Of a stretch of DNA of 48,960 nucleotides, positions 9,446 through 18,328 are shown piece after piece (position 1 is the stretch's first letter; each line of letters opens with the position of its first letter). A model generated the notes under the pieces. That model searched no databases. It saw only the letters and a list, made by a program, of their open reading frames with translations, and was not told the DNA's origin. This stretch comes from Thermoanaerobaculaceae bacterium (lineage in GTDB: Bacteria; Acidobacteriota; Thermoanaerobaculia; Thermoanaerobaculales; Thermoanaerobaculaceae), in assembly GCA_025456225.1 (NCBI GenBank), contig JALOLB010000006.1, forward strand, positions 1 to 48,960, in the 5' to 3' direction. A program made the translations under genes and the position numbers.

Positions 9446-9750
9446 CCCGTTCCGTCCCCTGTCAGGGCCTCAACCACCTCGACGACCCCGAGCGACACCA
9501 GCTCGGTCAGAAAGCGCAGCACATCGCCCTCGACGTCGGCGGCTCCCGCGGCGAGCTGCCGCCGAAGAGCTCCGGCGATGCCCCGGGGCGTGACGTCCCC
9601 GGTCATCAGTCCGATCGCCCGCGTCCCCACCGGGTCCAGTCCTACGATGACGGCGCGATCCTGCACGAGCACCACGGCCTCGCCTTCCACCACCCGCATC
9701 CGGACGTCCGGCCGAAGACGCACGATTGAGGTCAGTCCCAACCCTGTCAC
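9442..9750 (-). CDS. PqqD-family RiPP recognition protein, cassette B
   Basis: A 102-residue PqqD-like protein: VRLRPDVRMRVVEGEAVVLVQDR, then VGLDPVGTRAIGLM, and a C-terminal helix LRFLTELVSLGVVEVV. It lies between the HprK-like and radical SAM genes with 4-bp overlaps on both sides. The expected role is leader-peptide binding for the neighbouring radical SAM enzyme. Confidence 0.8.
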   Translation of the reverse strand: MTGLGLTSIVRLRPDVRMRVVEGEAVVLVQDRAVIVGLDPVGTRAIGLMTGDVTPRGIAGALRRQLAAGAADVEGDVLRFLTELVSLGVVEVVEALTGDGTG

Positions 9751-10664
9751 AGGACCCCCTGCTGGAGCGCGGACCAGATCGGACCATGCCTCGGAAACCG
9801 TAGTGTCCTCAGCCTGACCGCGCGGACGAGGCGCTCGATGTTCTCGAACAGCCGGTCAGCCCGAATGGGATCGTGGTTCACGTACGGCGTGCACGCGAGG
9901 GCCAGGCCCACTGCGGCGGATGGCTTGAGCCCCGCCACCTCGATCGCCTCCGCCTTCTCCAGCGTGCACAGCGTCCGCAGGGGAACTCGGGTCCCGGACG
10001 GACCGGCAAAGCGAAACTCACTGCCGAAGGGCAAGGCGACCACGTGGAAGCCGGCCTGCCCGGGCGTGACCCCGACGATGTCGTCGCTCAGCACCATCCG
10101 TCCCTCCGCCGCCGAGAGTCTGGAGGTCGTCGACTTGCCCGCCCCGGAGAGTCCCGGGAAGACGACCGCCTCGTCACCGTCGACAACACACGCAGCATGG
10201 AAGAGCAGTCCCCCCGCGTGGAGCAGGGAGTATGCCACCGCCAGTCGCAGCACGTTCTCCACCGCGCGCCCGAACATGTCGCCCTCCCCTTCGGCGGTCC
10301 ACATCGACACCTCCAGGCGCGGACCGAGGTGTAGGAATCCGGCCTCCCGGACCCCCACCCAGGCCGTCGACTCGGCACGGTGGTCGAAGTCCAGCGTGTG
10401 GACCCACGGCGGCGCCGGAGGCGGAAGGAAGGCCGCCTCCGGAACCCGGCTCACACGCACCACCGGTCCCGGACGTGGGTCGCCGCCCAGGCAGAACGCC
10501 CCGAACCGGCTTGCCAGTAGGTCGACCTGGTGCGCGGCGAGCCCTTCCAGCAGGTACGTCTCGTCCCCGAGCGTGATGCCGAGCCGCCTGCGCCCCCACG
10601 GAGTCCAGCCGAAGCTCGCCGGGAACCCTCCCGGGTCGACAAGGAACCGAGACGCGAGGCTCAT
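9747..10664 (-). CDS. HPr kinase-like (HprK fold) protein of RiPP cassette B
   Basis: A 305-residue protein with a clear P-loop at 171-179 (GLSGAGKST) preceded by LFHAACVVDGDEAVVFP and followed by LSDD at 192-195, as in HPr kinase-like domains of RiPP loci. It is the first gene of the minus-strand operon and overlaps the PqqD-like gene by 4 bp. The P-loop is closer to the HprK consensus than that of the cassette A paralogue (SNVGKTT). Activity on the peptide, for example phosphorylation before processing, is possible but not shown by the sequence. Confidence 0.8.
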   Translation of the reverse strand: MSLASRFLVDPGGFPASFGWTPWGRRRLGITLGDETYLLEGLAAHQVDLLASRFGAFCLGGDPRPGPVVRVSRVPEAAFLPPPAPPWVHTLDFDHRAESTAWVGVREAGFLHLGPRLEVSMWTAEGEGDMFGRAVENVLRLAVAYSLLHAGGLLFHAACVVDGDEAVVFPGLSGAGKSTTSRLSAAEGRMVLSDDIVGVTPGQAGFHVVALPFGSEFRFAGPSGTRVPLRTLCTLEKAEAIEVAGLKPSAAVGLALACTPYVNHDPIRADRLFENIERLVRAVRLRTLRFPRHGPIWSALQQGVL

Positions 10665-10985
10665 GAGAACCCCGGCCCTGCCTCAAGGGCTGGACCCACG
10701 GCCACCTTCGGCGCCACCTGTTCGTCCCCCCAGACAGGGCGATGCTAGGCAGACCTTGCGGTCGGCGTCAACCAATCGACGCGTGGATGCCCCACCGTCA
10801 TCCATCTGGTTCGAGAGGGTGCACCCGTCTGCGAGAGCCCATCCCGACGCCGTCAGTGACAGCCTTCAGCTCACCCTCACGCACTTGCTTGCGTACTGTA
10901 AGTACAATGCTTACAAGAGCGATCTTGCGCTTGCTGTTCTGCTCCACTACAATCTGGCCTCAGCCCCTCGGGGGGGAGGCCTCTT
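10665..10985. promoter_or_regulatory. Divergent control region of cassette B
   Basis: This 321-bp region separates the minus-strand maturation operon from the plus-strand peptidase/peptide genes. It is noticeably AT-richer near 10880-10960. An inverted repeat TGTAAG-7 bp-CTTACA lies at 10897-10915. It overlaps a plausible plus-strand promoter, TTGCGT at 10890-10895 and TACAAG at 10912-10917 with a 16-bp spacer, 69 bp before the GTG start. An operator role is inferred. No regulator gene is adjacent. Confidence 0.45.
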
Positions 10986-13900
10986 GTGACAAACGAATCT
11001 CCAGGGCAGGCTCGAAACCGCTTCTCGCTCCCGCTCCTGGCCATGTGCCTGGTCGCCGGGTTCGCGGCTGTCCTCGTTGTGAAAGCCGCGTTCGCCGGGA
11101 GCACCACGACGGGGGCGCCCTTCATGCCCCACGGCAGTGGCGCGGCGCGCAACACCGGGGACTACATCTCCCGAAGCGCCACCGCCCCGGCCGGGTTGAA
11201 CAGCCCCTACCGCTACTTCATCGAGGTCCCGCCCGGAGTGAGCCGTCTGGTTGTCGACATCTTCGACGCTGACGTCGGCCTCGGGGGCACCACCGAGGCG
11301 GCGGCCGGCCGGGACCGCCAGAATCCGAACACCGCGAGCTGGGATACCTCTGCGACCTACACCCTCTGGAATCCCGCAGGGGTTTCTCAGACAACGGTGT
11401 TCTCCCAGGGCAATGCCACCTCCCCGACCGGTTCCGACAACGCCTGGCTGACGCTCTACGACTCCAATGCGGGCAGCGTGGATTTCGGCTCCGTGGCAAC
11501 CGCGACCGCAACCAGCAATACCACGTCGTTGACCATCGCACGCCCGTCCGGCACGACGGCTGGGGATCTGCTCATCCTGGTGCTGTCAAAGGACGGATCC
11601 GGCGCGGTCAGCACCCCCTCCGGCTGGACCCTGTCCAACGAGGGCGCCTGCGCTGGCAACGCGTGTCGACTCGGCGTCTTCTGGAAGGTCGCCGCGGCGG
11701 GAGAGCCAGCCACCTACTCGGTGTCATGGACCGGCTCCGAGCAGGCGGCAGGAGCTGTTCTCCGCTATACAGGTGCCGACGCGACCGCTCCCATCAACGT
11801 CGTTTCGGCAGGGACAGGGACGAGCAACACCCCGACCGCTCCCACGGTCACCACGACGTCATCGAACACCCGTGTGGTTCGCATCTACGGGGCAGACGAC
11901 GACGATCTCTCGGCGACACCGTACCCGAGCGGTCACACCGGACGTTTCAACATCGAGAGCAACGGTGGCAACGGCACCTGCAGCGCTGGGGCAGCCGATC
12001 AGGTCCAGGCTGCGGCAGGCGCGACGGGCACGGCAGCGTTCACCCTCGACGCCAGCGAGGAATGGCGGGGTGTCACGCTCGCGATCCGTCCCGCACCGGT
12101 CGCACCGACTGCCGGGCACTGGGAGCTTCGGGTCGACCAGTCCAGCGCCGCAACTGCCGGTGACGACATCAACGCATTCGGTATCCGGGCGCACGACGGC
12201 ACGCCGGGAGCAGGTGGCACCGAGCTCAACGTCTACTACGACTCGCACACGGCGTACGGGGTGAACGACAACGACGGCGCCGCCAACTCACGGACCTACA
12301 CGGTCTACCCCTGGGTGACCTCAGGCTGCACGTGCACCGAGCGCGACTTCGACTACGACAGCAACAGCGGAACGGTGGGATCGGTCGTGCTCTACGGGCG
12401 AAGCGGCACCCAGCGCGCCAACTTCGCTTCGGGCGTGCTCTCCGCCAACGACGTGTGGGCGGCGAACACGGTGCCGCGCTGGGGCGACAACTCGAACGCC
12501 ACGGACTACGGCATCTGGCGTGCGGTGGCCAGCATCTCGACCTACACGACCCCCGCCATGAACAGCAACTACTCGAACATCTACTTTGGGAACGACCAGG
12601 CCGCGGCGCCGCCACCCACCGCCAACCCGACGGCCAACACGTTCCGGGTCTACCTGCCGACCGACGCCGGCGCGGCGCCACTCAAGCCCTACCTCGAGCA
12701 GCAGGTGCGGTACCGCAGCGGTGCGACCACGGTTGCGGACAACACCGAGACCATCGTCACCGTGACCGTGAGGCTGTACAACCCGACGGGGTCGGCACTG
12801 ACCTTCGGGTCGCCGTCGAGCAACGCGATCACGTCGTACATCCCGGGCGGCCAGGCCACCTGCTACCAGACAAACTGCCGGGCGGAGACGAACTACGGGA
12901 CCTTCACAACACCCGCCGCCGGGGGATCCGGCACTGTCACATGGGCGCCGGGCACAGTGCCGGCAGGTGCAACGGCGGCCCTCCGGTATGACGTCCGAAT
13001 CTACCCCACCGTGGGCGGCGCGAACCCGATCCCGGTCACCGGCACGCCCGCTGCCAACGGCACCCGGGCGACCTACCTGGACGAGACCGGCAACACCGCC
13101 CAGACGCGGGCCACCGTCACGCTCGGACCGCTGTGCGACCTCAATGTCGCCCGCGGGCTCCTCACCGAGGCCGTGCTGAGCGGCGTTGCGGCCTTCCGTC
13201 ACCGCGACGGGGTGCTGGTCCGCTGGGAGACCGCCTCCGAGGTCGGCACGGCAGGGTTCCGCCTGCTCCGCTGGGAGCCATCTGCCAAGGACTTCGTGGA
13301 TGTCGGCGAGGAACCGGCCCCGGCCCTGCCAGAGGCACCGCAGGGCGCGGCCTACGAGGTCGTGGACCGTGATGCCGACCCGCGCACATCGCAGATCTAC
13401 CGGCTTGTGGAGATCGAGCTCTCCGGAAACCAGCGCGACCTCGGCACCTTTGAGCTGGAACCCCAGAACGACACGGAGCGCTGGGGCGCGGCTGCCCCAT
13501 CACGGGTTCCGTGGCCGGCGCGGCCGGAGCCACCTTTGCCGGCCCTCCCAACGCCCGGTGGCCAGCCGGCCGGGGCCGTGGGCGCCAAGATTGCTGTGGC
13601 CACCGACGGGCTGTACTTCCTGAGCACTCAGGCTCTTGCGCCGGTCCTAGGCCTGAGCCCGGCCGAAGTCCAGGCGAGGATCCTCGGCGGTACAGTGGCA
13701 CTCTCCAACCAGAGCGCCTCGGTCGCCTGGCTGGCGGCCCAGGGCGGCTCGGGCCTTTACTTCTATGGCCGCGGGATCGACAACCCCTTCACGGTCCACA
13801 ACGTCTACCGGCTCGCCCTGGCGCGGGGCGTGCGCATGCAGAACGCCGTGACGACACCGCCGGCCGGCTCCGGGCTGCTCTCGTCCCGGACGACCCGACA

Positions 13901-15779
13901 TTTCGAGATCGACCGCTATCCGGTCATCAACGGACCGCTCGACGCGGAAGGCGACTTCTGGTTCCAGGACTACCTCATTGCGGGCGACGCGACCCAGGGA
14001 CGCAAGCCGGCCGTCCTCGATCTCCCGGCCGGTGGGGCAAGCTCGGGACAGGCGATTCTGACCGCCAACCTCTTCGGCATGAGCGCCAGCGGCGTCTCGG
14101 GGGAACACCACGCCCGCGTCTTCGTGAACGGCGTGCAGGTCGCCGAGCAGTCCTGGGAGGGCATCACGCCCTTGGCAGTTGTTGCCCCCTTCTCCCAGAC
14201 CCTGCTCCGCGACGGCGGCAACACCATCGAGGTGGAGGCGCTCAAGGACCCCGGGGTCCCCTTCAGCTACGTCTACATCGACAGCTTTGACGTGACGTAC
14301 GAGCGCCGCCACGAGGCCGAGGCATCAGCCCTGCAGGTGAGCACCGGGAGTCTGCAAGGCGTGACCGTGGCCGGCTTCACCGATGCCTCGATCCGCGTCT
14401 TCGACGTCACCAACGCACGTGCGCCGAAGCTTGTCACGCAGGCCCGAATCGAGCCCAGCGGGTCGGCCTTCCAGGCCACCTTCACCTCCCCCAAGAGCTC
14501 GAGTCGCGTACTCCTGGCGAGTGACTCCGGCGTCATGACCCCATCGCGCATCTGGCGCGACAACCCGTCGAGCCTGCGGACCGGGCAGAACTCGGCCGAC
14601 TACGTGGTCATCACCGCACCGGAGCTCGTGGCGTCGGCCGAGGGCCTGGCCGAGCTTCGAAGACGGACTGGTCTGCGCGCCCAGGTGGTCGACCTCGAGG
14701 ACATCTACGACGAGTTCCACTTCGGTGTACCCTCTCCGCGAGCGATCCAGTCCTTCCTGGCCTACGCAAAGGGGTCGTGGCGACCTGGACCGTCCATGGT
14801 GGTCCTGGCTGGAGCTGGCACCTACGACTACAAGAACCTGCTGGGTCTGGGCGGCAACCTCGTACCTCCGCTTCTGGTCTCGACCCAACGTGGCATGTTC
14901 TCTTCGGACGCTCTCCTCGCCGACGTTTCCGGCGCTCCGTTAGTCGCCGGCAACGGCCTTCTGGGCCCGACGACGGTCGGTGACGGCGTGCCGGACCTCG
15001 CGATCGGTCGCCTGCCGGTGACAACCCCCGAGGAGCTGGCCGCCCAGGTGGCGAAGATCGCAGCCTTCGAGCAGTCGAAGGCCGGCGAGTGGGCCGGACG
15101 AGCCCTGCTGGTGGCCGACAACCCAGACAAGGGCGTGGACTTCGGCTCCGAGAACGACTCGCTGGCGCCGTTGCTCCCCGGCACCCTGGCAATCGACCGG
15201 GCCTACCTCGGGCCGCTGTCCCTTGCCAAGGCGCGGGACGTCCTGCTGGGACAGTGGAGCTCTGGGACCGCGCTGGTGAACTACTTTGGTCACGGCGGCC
15301 ACGACCGTTGGGCCACCGAAGGATTGCTCGTAGGCACCGACGTGGCAGCTCTGAACAACGCCGAGCGCCTGCCGCTCGTTACCTCCATGACCTGTGTCAT
15401 CGGGCGGTTCGAGATCCCCGGTCTCGACTCGCTCGGCGAGGCGCTGGTGCGCCGGCAGGGTGGCGGGGCCATCGCGGTCTGGGCCCCCAGCGGCATGGGC
15501 AACCACCCCGACTCCCTCATGCTTGCGAGGCACTTCACCACCGCTCTGTCGAGTGCCGGGGCAATGCCGGCCAGCGACAGCTTCAACCCATCGGCAACAG
15601 CCTCTGCCCAGCCGACCATCGGCAGTGCCGTCGTGAGTGCGCTCGCACGCTTTGCGGCGGGTGGCGGCGACATGACGACAGCGGTCTTGTATAACCTCCT
15701 GGGCGATCCAGCGGTGCGGCTGCGGCCTGCTCCGTCTCCCCCCCTACCGCCGCCAGGCGGCGGCCCCGGAGTGGAGTAG
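10986..15779 (+). CDS. Large secreted multidomain C25 peptidase of cassette B
   Basis: A 1597-residue protein starting at GTG, with an N-terminal membrane/signal segment (FSLPLLAMCLVAGFAAVLVV) ending near AFAGS. Beta-rich surface domains cover roughly 40-730. A module at about 730-830 (LVRWETASEVGTAGFRLLRW ... YRLVEIELSGNQRDLG) matches the tail of the protein at 1-1685. The C25 part covers roughly 860-1590, with predicted catalytic His1436 (YFGHGGH) and Cys1470 (SMTCVIG), 34 residues apart. It thus fuses in one chain what cassette A encodes in two genes. The peptide gene begins 11 bp after its stop. It probably acts outside the cytoplasm, in peptide processing or surface attachment; this is inferred. 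Confidence 0.85.
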   Translation: MTNESPGQARNRFSLPLLAMCLVAGFAAVLVVKAAFAGSTTTGAPFMPHGSGAARNTGDYISRSATAPAGLNSPYRYFIEVPPGVSRLVVDIFDADVGLGGTTEAAAGRDRQNPNTASWDTSATYTLWNPAGVSQTTVFSQGNATSPTGSDNAWLTLYDSNAGSVDFGSVATATATSNTTSLTIARPSGTTAGDLLILVLSKDGSGAVSTPSGWTLSNEGACAGNACRLGVFWKVAAAGEPATYSVSWTGSEQAAGAVLRYTGADATAPINVVSAGTGTSNTPTAPTVTTTSSNTRVVRIYGADDDDLSATPYPSGHTGRFNIESNGGNGTCSAGAADQVQAAAGATGTAAFTLDASEEWRGVTLAIRPAPVAPTAGHWELRVDQSSAATAGDDINAFGIRAHDGTPGAGGTELNVYYDSHTAYGVNDNDGAANSRTYTVYPWVTSGCTCTERDFDYDSNSGTVGSVVLYGRSGTQRANFASGVLSANDVWAANTVPRWGDNSNATDYGIWRAVASISTYTTPAMNSNYSNIYFGNDQAAAPPPTANPTANTFRVYLPTDAGAAPLKPYLEQQVRYRSGATTVADNTETIVTVTVRLYNPTGSALTFGSPSSNAITSYIPGGQATCYQTNCRAETNYGTFTTPAAGGSGTVTWAPGTVPAGATAALRYDVRIYPTVGGANPIPVTGTPAANGTRATYLDETGNTAQTRATVTLGPLCDLNVARGLLTEAVLSGVAAFRHRDGVLVRWETASEVGTAGFRLLRWEPSAKDFVDVGEEPAPALPEAPQGAAYEVVDRDADPRTSQIYRLVEIELSGNQRDLGTFELEPQNDTERWGAAAPSRVPWPARPEPPLPALPTPGGQPAGAVGAKIAVATDGLYFLSTQALAPVLGLSPAEVQARILGGTVALSNQSASVAWLAAQGGSGLYFYGRGIDNPFTVHNVYRLALARGVRMQNAVTTPPAGSGLLSSRTTRHFEIDRYPVINGPLDAEGDFWFQDYLIAGDATQGRKPAVLDLPAGGASSGQAILTANLFGMSASGVSGEHHARVFVNGVQVAEQSWEGITPLAVVAPFSQTLLRDGGNTIEVEALKDPGVPFSYVYIDSFDVTYERRHEAEASALQVSTGSLQGVTVAGFTDASIRVFDVTNARAPKLVTQARIEPSGSAFQATFTSPKSSSRVLLASDSGVMTPSRIWRDNPSSLRTGQNSADYVVITAPELVASAEGLAELRRRTGLRAQVVDLEDIYDEFHFGVPSPRAIQSFLAYAKGSWRPGPSMVVLAGAGTYDYKNLLGLGGNLVPPLLVSTQRGMFSSDALLADVSGAPLVAGNGLLGPTTVGDGVPDLAIGRLPVTTPEELAAQVAKIAAFEQSKAGEWAGRALLVADNPDKGVDFGSENDSLAPLLPGTLAIDRAYLGPLSLAKARDVLLGQWSSGTALVNYFGHGGHDRWATEGLLVGTDVAALNNAERLPLVTSMTCVIGRFEIPGLDSLGEALVRRQGGGAIAVWAPSGMGNHPDSLMLARHFTTALSSAGAMPASDSFNPSATASAQPTIGSAVVSALARFAAGGGDMTTAVLYNLLGDPAVRLRPAPSPPLPPPGGGPGVE

Positions 15780-15790
15780 GGAGCGGAACG

Positions 15791-15985
15791 ATGAGCGAGC
15801 CATTTGAGCCCAGCCCGATCAATCCCATGGAATCAGGACCGCCACCTGACAGTGGGTTCCTCCCCCCGTACCAGCCACCGGGGGTGGCGTTCACCCAGCC
15901 CGTCGAGTTCGTGGCCGGCACGTGCGGGAAGTCGCAGCCAGGCGACCCGACCTGCGCAGATAGCGCCAACGGGCTCGCGTCCTGA
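15791..15985 (+). CDS. Putative RiPP precursor peptide B (64 aa)
   Basis: A 64-residue peptide with a purine-rich ribosome site (AGGGAGCGG) before ATG, 11 bp after the C25 peptidase stop. It has an acidic, Pro-rich N-terminus, then FLPPYQPPGV (23-32), PVEFVAG (37-43), Cys45 and Cys55, and a small-residue tail ending NGLAS. The middle matches the cassette A peptide in pattern and spacing, while the tails differ in sequence and in the distance between cysteines (9 versus 14 residues between). This is how leader and core regions of related precursors behave. The maturation genes lie divergently at 7143-10664. Confidence 0.7.
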   Translation: MSEPFEPSPINPMESGPPPDSGFLPPYQPPGVAFTQPVEFVAGTCGKSQPGDPTCADSANGLAS

Positions 15986-16006
15986 CGCGAGGTCTGTCCA
16001 AGCACG

Positions 16007-16032
16007 TCCAGAGAGGCGAAGGCCTCTCTGGA
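16007..16032 (+). terminator. Hairpin terminator after peptide B
   Basis: A perfect 11-bp inverted repeat (TCCAGAGAGGC / GCCTCTCTGGA) with a 4-base loop GAAG lies 22 bp after the peptide stop codon. A weakly T-rich stretch (TGTCTTGT) follows. It is a likely end of the cassette B plus-strand transcript. Confidence 0.7.
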
Positions 16033-16176
16033 TGTCTTGTCAGCTCTGGGCATGTGGCATGGGCCCGTCCTCCATACCAGAGCACACTCGCACCCGGCCA
16101 CGCGGTCTCCTCACTGCGTCCACGCCTGACCCGGGCTCTCGCGGGTCGCGTCCCCAGCCACCTCCGCGGGAACGCG

Positions 16177-16210
16177 AACCGCCCGCCCCGGACAGCAGGG
16201 CGGGCGGGTT
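16177..16210 (-). terminator. GC-rich hairpin downstream of the OPT gene
   Basis: AACCGCCCGCCC and GGGCGGGCGGGTT form a near-perfect stem with a 9-base loop. It could terminate the minus-strand OPT transporter transcript, but no T-tract follows on that strand. Confidence 0.4.
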
Positions 16211-16236
16211 GTGCTTCGTCGTATTCCCGGGCGGGA

Positions 16237-16264
16237 GGGGTCCGGACCCCGGACCCCGGATCCC
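16237..16264. repeat. Heptamer array, GGGGTCC / GGACCCC family
   Basis: One GGGGTCC unit meets two GGACCCC units and a GGATCCC variant, so the array is itself palindromic. The same family recurs at 40220, 43132, 43838, 44846 and 44911. Confidence 0.85.
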
Positions 16265-16282
16265 GGGGGTGGGCGGTGGAGG

Positions 16283-18328
16283 CTAGATCACCGCCGTGGG
16301 GGGTGCGGGCTCGTCGGCGGCGCCGGCCTTCCGCAGAGGTACCGCGATGAGGTACCAGATCAGGAAGGCGGCCACCGGGAGGGCGAGCCAGGGGGCGATC
16401 GAGGCAAACGCGGGCACGTTCCAGAAGGCGTGCTCGGAGCGCAGGCCGACCACGGCCGCGACGCCGAGGCCCATGAGCGCCTCGCCGGCGATCAGGCCGG
16501 ACGCGGCCAGCACGCCGGCGTTCTCGACGCGGGCCTTCTGGGCGTCGTTGAAGCCCTTCTTGTCGCGCATCTTGTCCATGATGCCGCGCACCACGCCGCC
16601 GACGAAGATGGCCGCCGTGGTCTCGAGCGGCAGGTACATGCCGACCGAGAACAGCATGGGCGAGCGCACCTTGATGAGGATGAGGGAGATCCCCATGGCG
16701 ATGCCGACGAGCACGAGCGGCCACGCCATCTCGCCGCCGACGATACCCTGGGAGAGAGCGGCCATGAGCCCGGCCTGGGGCGCCGGGTAGGTGCGACCGC
16801 CGAACCCGCCGGCCTCGCCGAACTGGGCCACGTCCGCGGAGTACATCATGTAGAGCGGGAAGAACATCAGGAGGCCCGCGACAACCACGCCGATCATGTC
16901 GCCGACCTGCATCTTCCAGGGGGTACCGCCGAGGATGTGCCCGACCTTGAGGTCCTGCAGCATCTCGCCGGCGACGGCCGCCGAGACGCAGCCGATCGCC
17001 GCCACGGCCAGCACCGCCGCGACGCCCTGCTCACCCTTGGCACCGACGATGACCATGGTCAGCGCCGCCACGATGGTGGTGGCGAGGGTCAGGCCCGAGA
17101 GCGGGTTGTTCGAGGAGCCGATGGTACCCACGAGGTTGCCGGACACGGCCGCGAAGAAGAACCCCGTGATGAGCATGACGACGGCGGCGAAGATCGCCGG
17201 GACGATGGCGTTGGTGAAGAGGAAGTAGAGCGCCACCATGGCACAGACGATGGCCATGATGCCCAGCAGCACGACCTTGAAGGACAGGTCCTGCTCGGTG
17301 CGCTCGGTGGCCGCCGTGGCCGTGGCCGACTTCTTGACGTCGGCGATGGAGCGCTTGAGGCCGGCCGCGAGCCGCGCGCGCATGCGGTAGAGGGTGTAGC
17401 AGGCGCCCACGAGCATGCCGCCGACGGCGATCGGCCGGACGACGAAGCGGTAGAGGTGGCCCACCAGGCCGGCCCAGTTCTGCACGCCGTCAGCGGTGTA
17501 CTGGTCGATCATCGACGGTCCGAGGAAGAAGACCAGGAGCGGCACGAACAGGCCCCACGCCAGCAGCCCGCCGGCGAAGTTGAGGGCGCCCAGCTCGGGG
17601 CCGATGATGAAGCCCACGCCAAGGTAGGCGGGGGTCACGGCCGGCGCCGAGAACGTGGACACGCCGCCGACGGTGATCTTCTTGGCGTCCCCGGTCAGCC
17701 CGAGGCGCACGAAGCCGTCCTTGAGCTTGCCGACGGCGATATGGAAGTCATTGGACGACCGGAAGATCCCCAGGGCATCCAGGCAGCGCACGACGGCGCC
17801 CACGCCCATCGCCCGGAAGAGCTGCAGCGCGGCCTCCGCGCCCTTCTGGCCGGCCTTGTGGATCTCCGAGGCGGCCACCGACTCGGGGAACGGCAGGGTC
17901 GGGTCCTCCACCATGACGCGGCGCAGGATGGTCACGAACATGATGCCCAGGATGCCGCCCAGGATCATGAGCGCCGAGGCGAAGAGGTACTCCTTCACCA
18001 TGTGCTCGCGGTCGAAGTGCCAGATCTGGAGGATCACGAACGCCGGGATCGTGAAGATCGCGCCGGCCGCCACCGACTCGCCGATCGAGCCGACGGTCCG
18101 GGCGAAGTTCTCCTCGAGCAGCGAGCCCTTGCCGATGCGCAGCAGCGCCATGCCGATGACCGCCGCCGGGTAGGTCGCGGCGATCGTCATGCCGGCGCGC
18201 AGCCCCAGGTAGGCATTGGCCGCCCCCAGGATCACGCACATGAAGAGGCCGATGAGAAGTGCCCGCAGCGTGAACTCCGACTGGGTCACGCTGGCGGGCA
18301 CAAAGGGGGTGAACTTCTTCTCACTCAT
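16283..18328 (-). CDS. OPT-family oligopeptide/metal-chelate transporter
   Basis: About 681 residues, with many hydrophobic segments across the whole length. The N-terminal FTLRALLIGLFMCVILGAAN followed by YLGLRAGMTIAATYPAAVIG is characteristic of the OPT superfamily. Later motifs include EIHKAGQKG and GFIIGPELGALNFAGG. I place the start at ATG 18328 (MSEKKF) because AGGAGG lies 8 bases before it; a GTG three codons upstream overlaps that site. Family members import oligopeptides or metal-chelator complexes across the inner membrane. It stands alone on the minus strand, divergent from clpB. Whether it imports a peptide linked to the neighbouring cassettes is unknown. Confidence 0.9.
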   Translation of the reverse strand: MSEKKFTPFVPASVTQSEFTLRALLIGLFMCVILGAANAYLGLRAGMTIAATYPAAVIGMALLRIGKGSLLEENFARTVGSIGESVAAGAIFTIPAFVILQIWHFDREHMVKEYLFASALMILGGILGIMFVTILRRVMVEDPTLPFPESVAASEIHKAGQKGAEAALQLFRAMGVGAVVRCLDALGIFRSSNDFHIAVGKLKDGFVRLGLTGDAKKITVGGVSTFSAPAVTPAYLGVGFIIGPELGALNFAGGLLAWGLFVPLLVFFLGPSMIDQYTADGVQNWAGLVGHLYRFVVRPIAVGGMLVGACYTLYRMRARLAAGLKRSIADVKKSATATAATERTEQDLSFKVVLLGIMAIVCAMVALYFLFTNAIVPAIFAAVVMLITGFFFAAVSGNLVGTIGSSNNPLSGLTLATTIVAALTMVIVGAKGEQGVAAVLAVAAIGCVSAAVAGEMLQDLKVGHILGGTPWKMQVGDMIGVVVAGLLMFFPLYMMYSADVAQFGEAGGFGGRTYPAPQAGLMAALSQGIVGGEMAWPLVLVGIAMGISLILIKVRSPMLFSVGMYLPLETTAAIFVGGVVRGIMDKMRDKKGFNDAQKARVENAGVLAASGLIAGEALMGLGVAAVVGLRSEHAFWNVPAFASIAPWLALPVAAFLIWYLIAVPLRKAGAADEPAPPTAVI

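Noticed and set aside
8336-9817. Long plus-strand frame opposite the radical SAM and PqqD-like genes
   Set aside because: Antisense shadow; the minus strand carries intact cluster motifs and operon overlaps.
4131-16032. Classification as lasso peptide clusters
   Set aside because: No asparagine-synthetase-like cyclase or transglutaminase-like protease gene is present; only the leader spacing and accessory genes resemble lasso loci.
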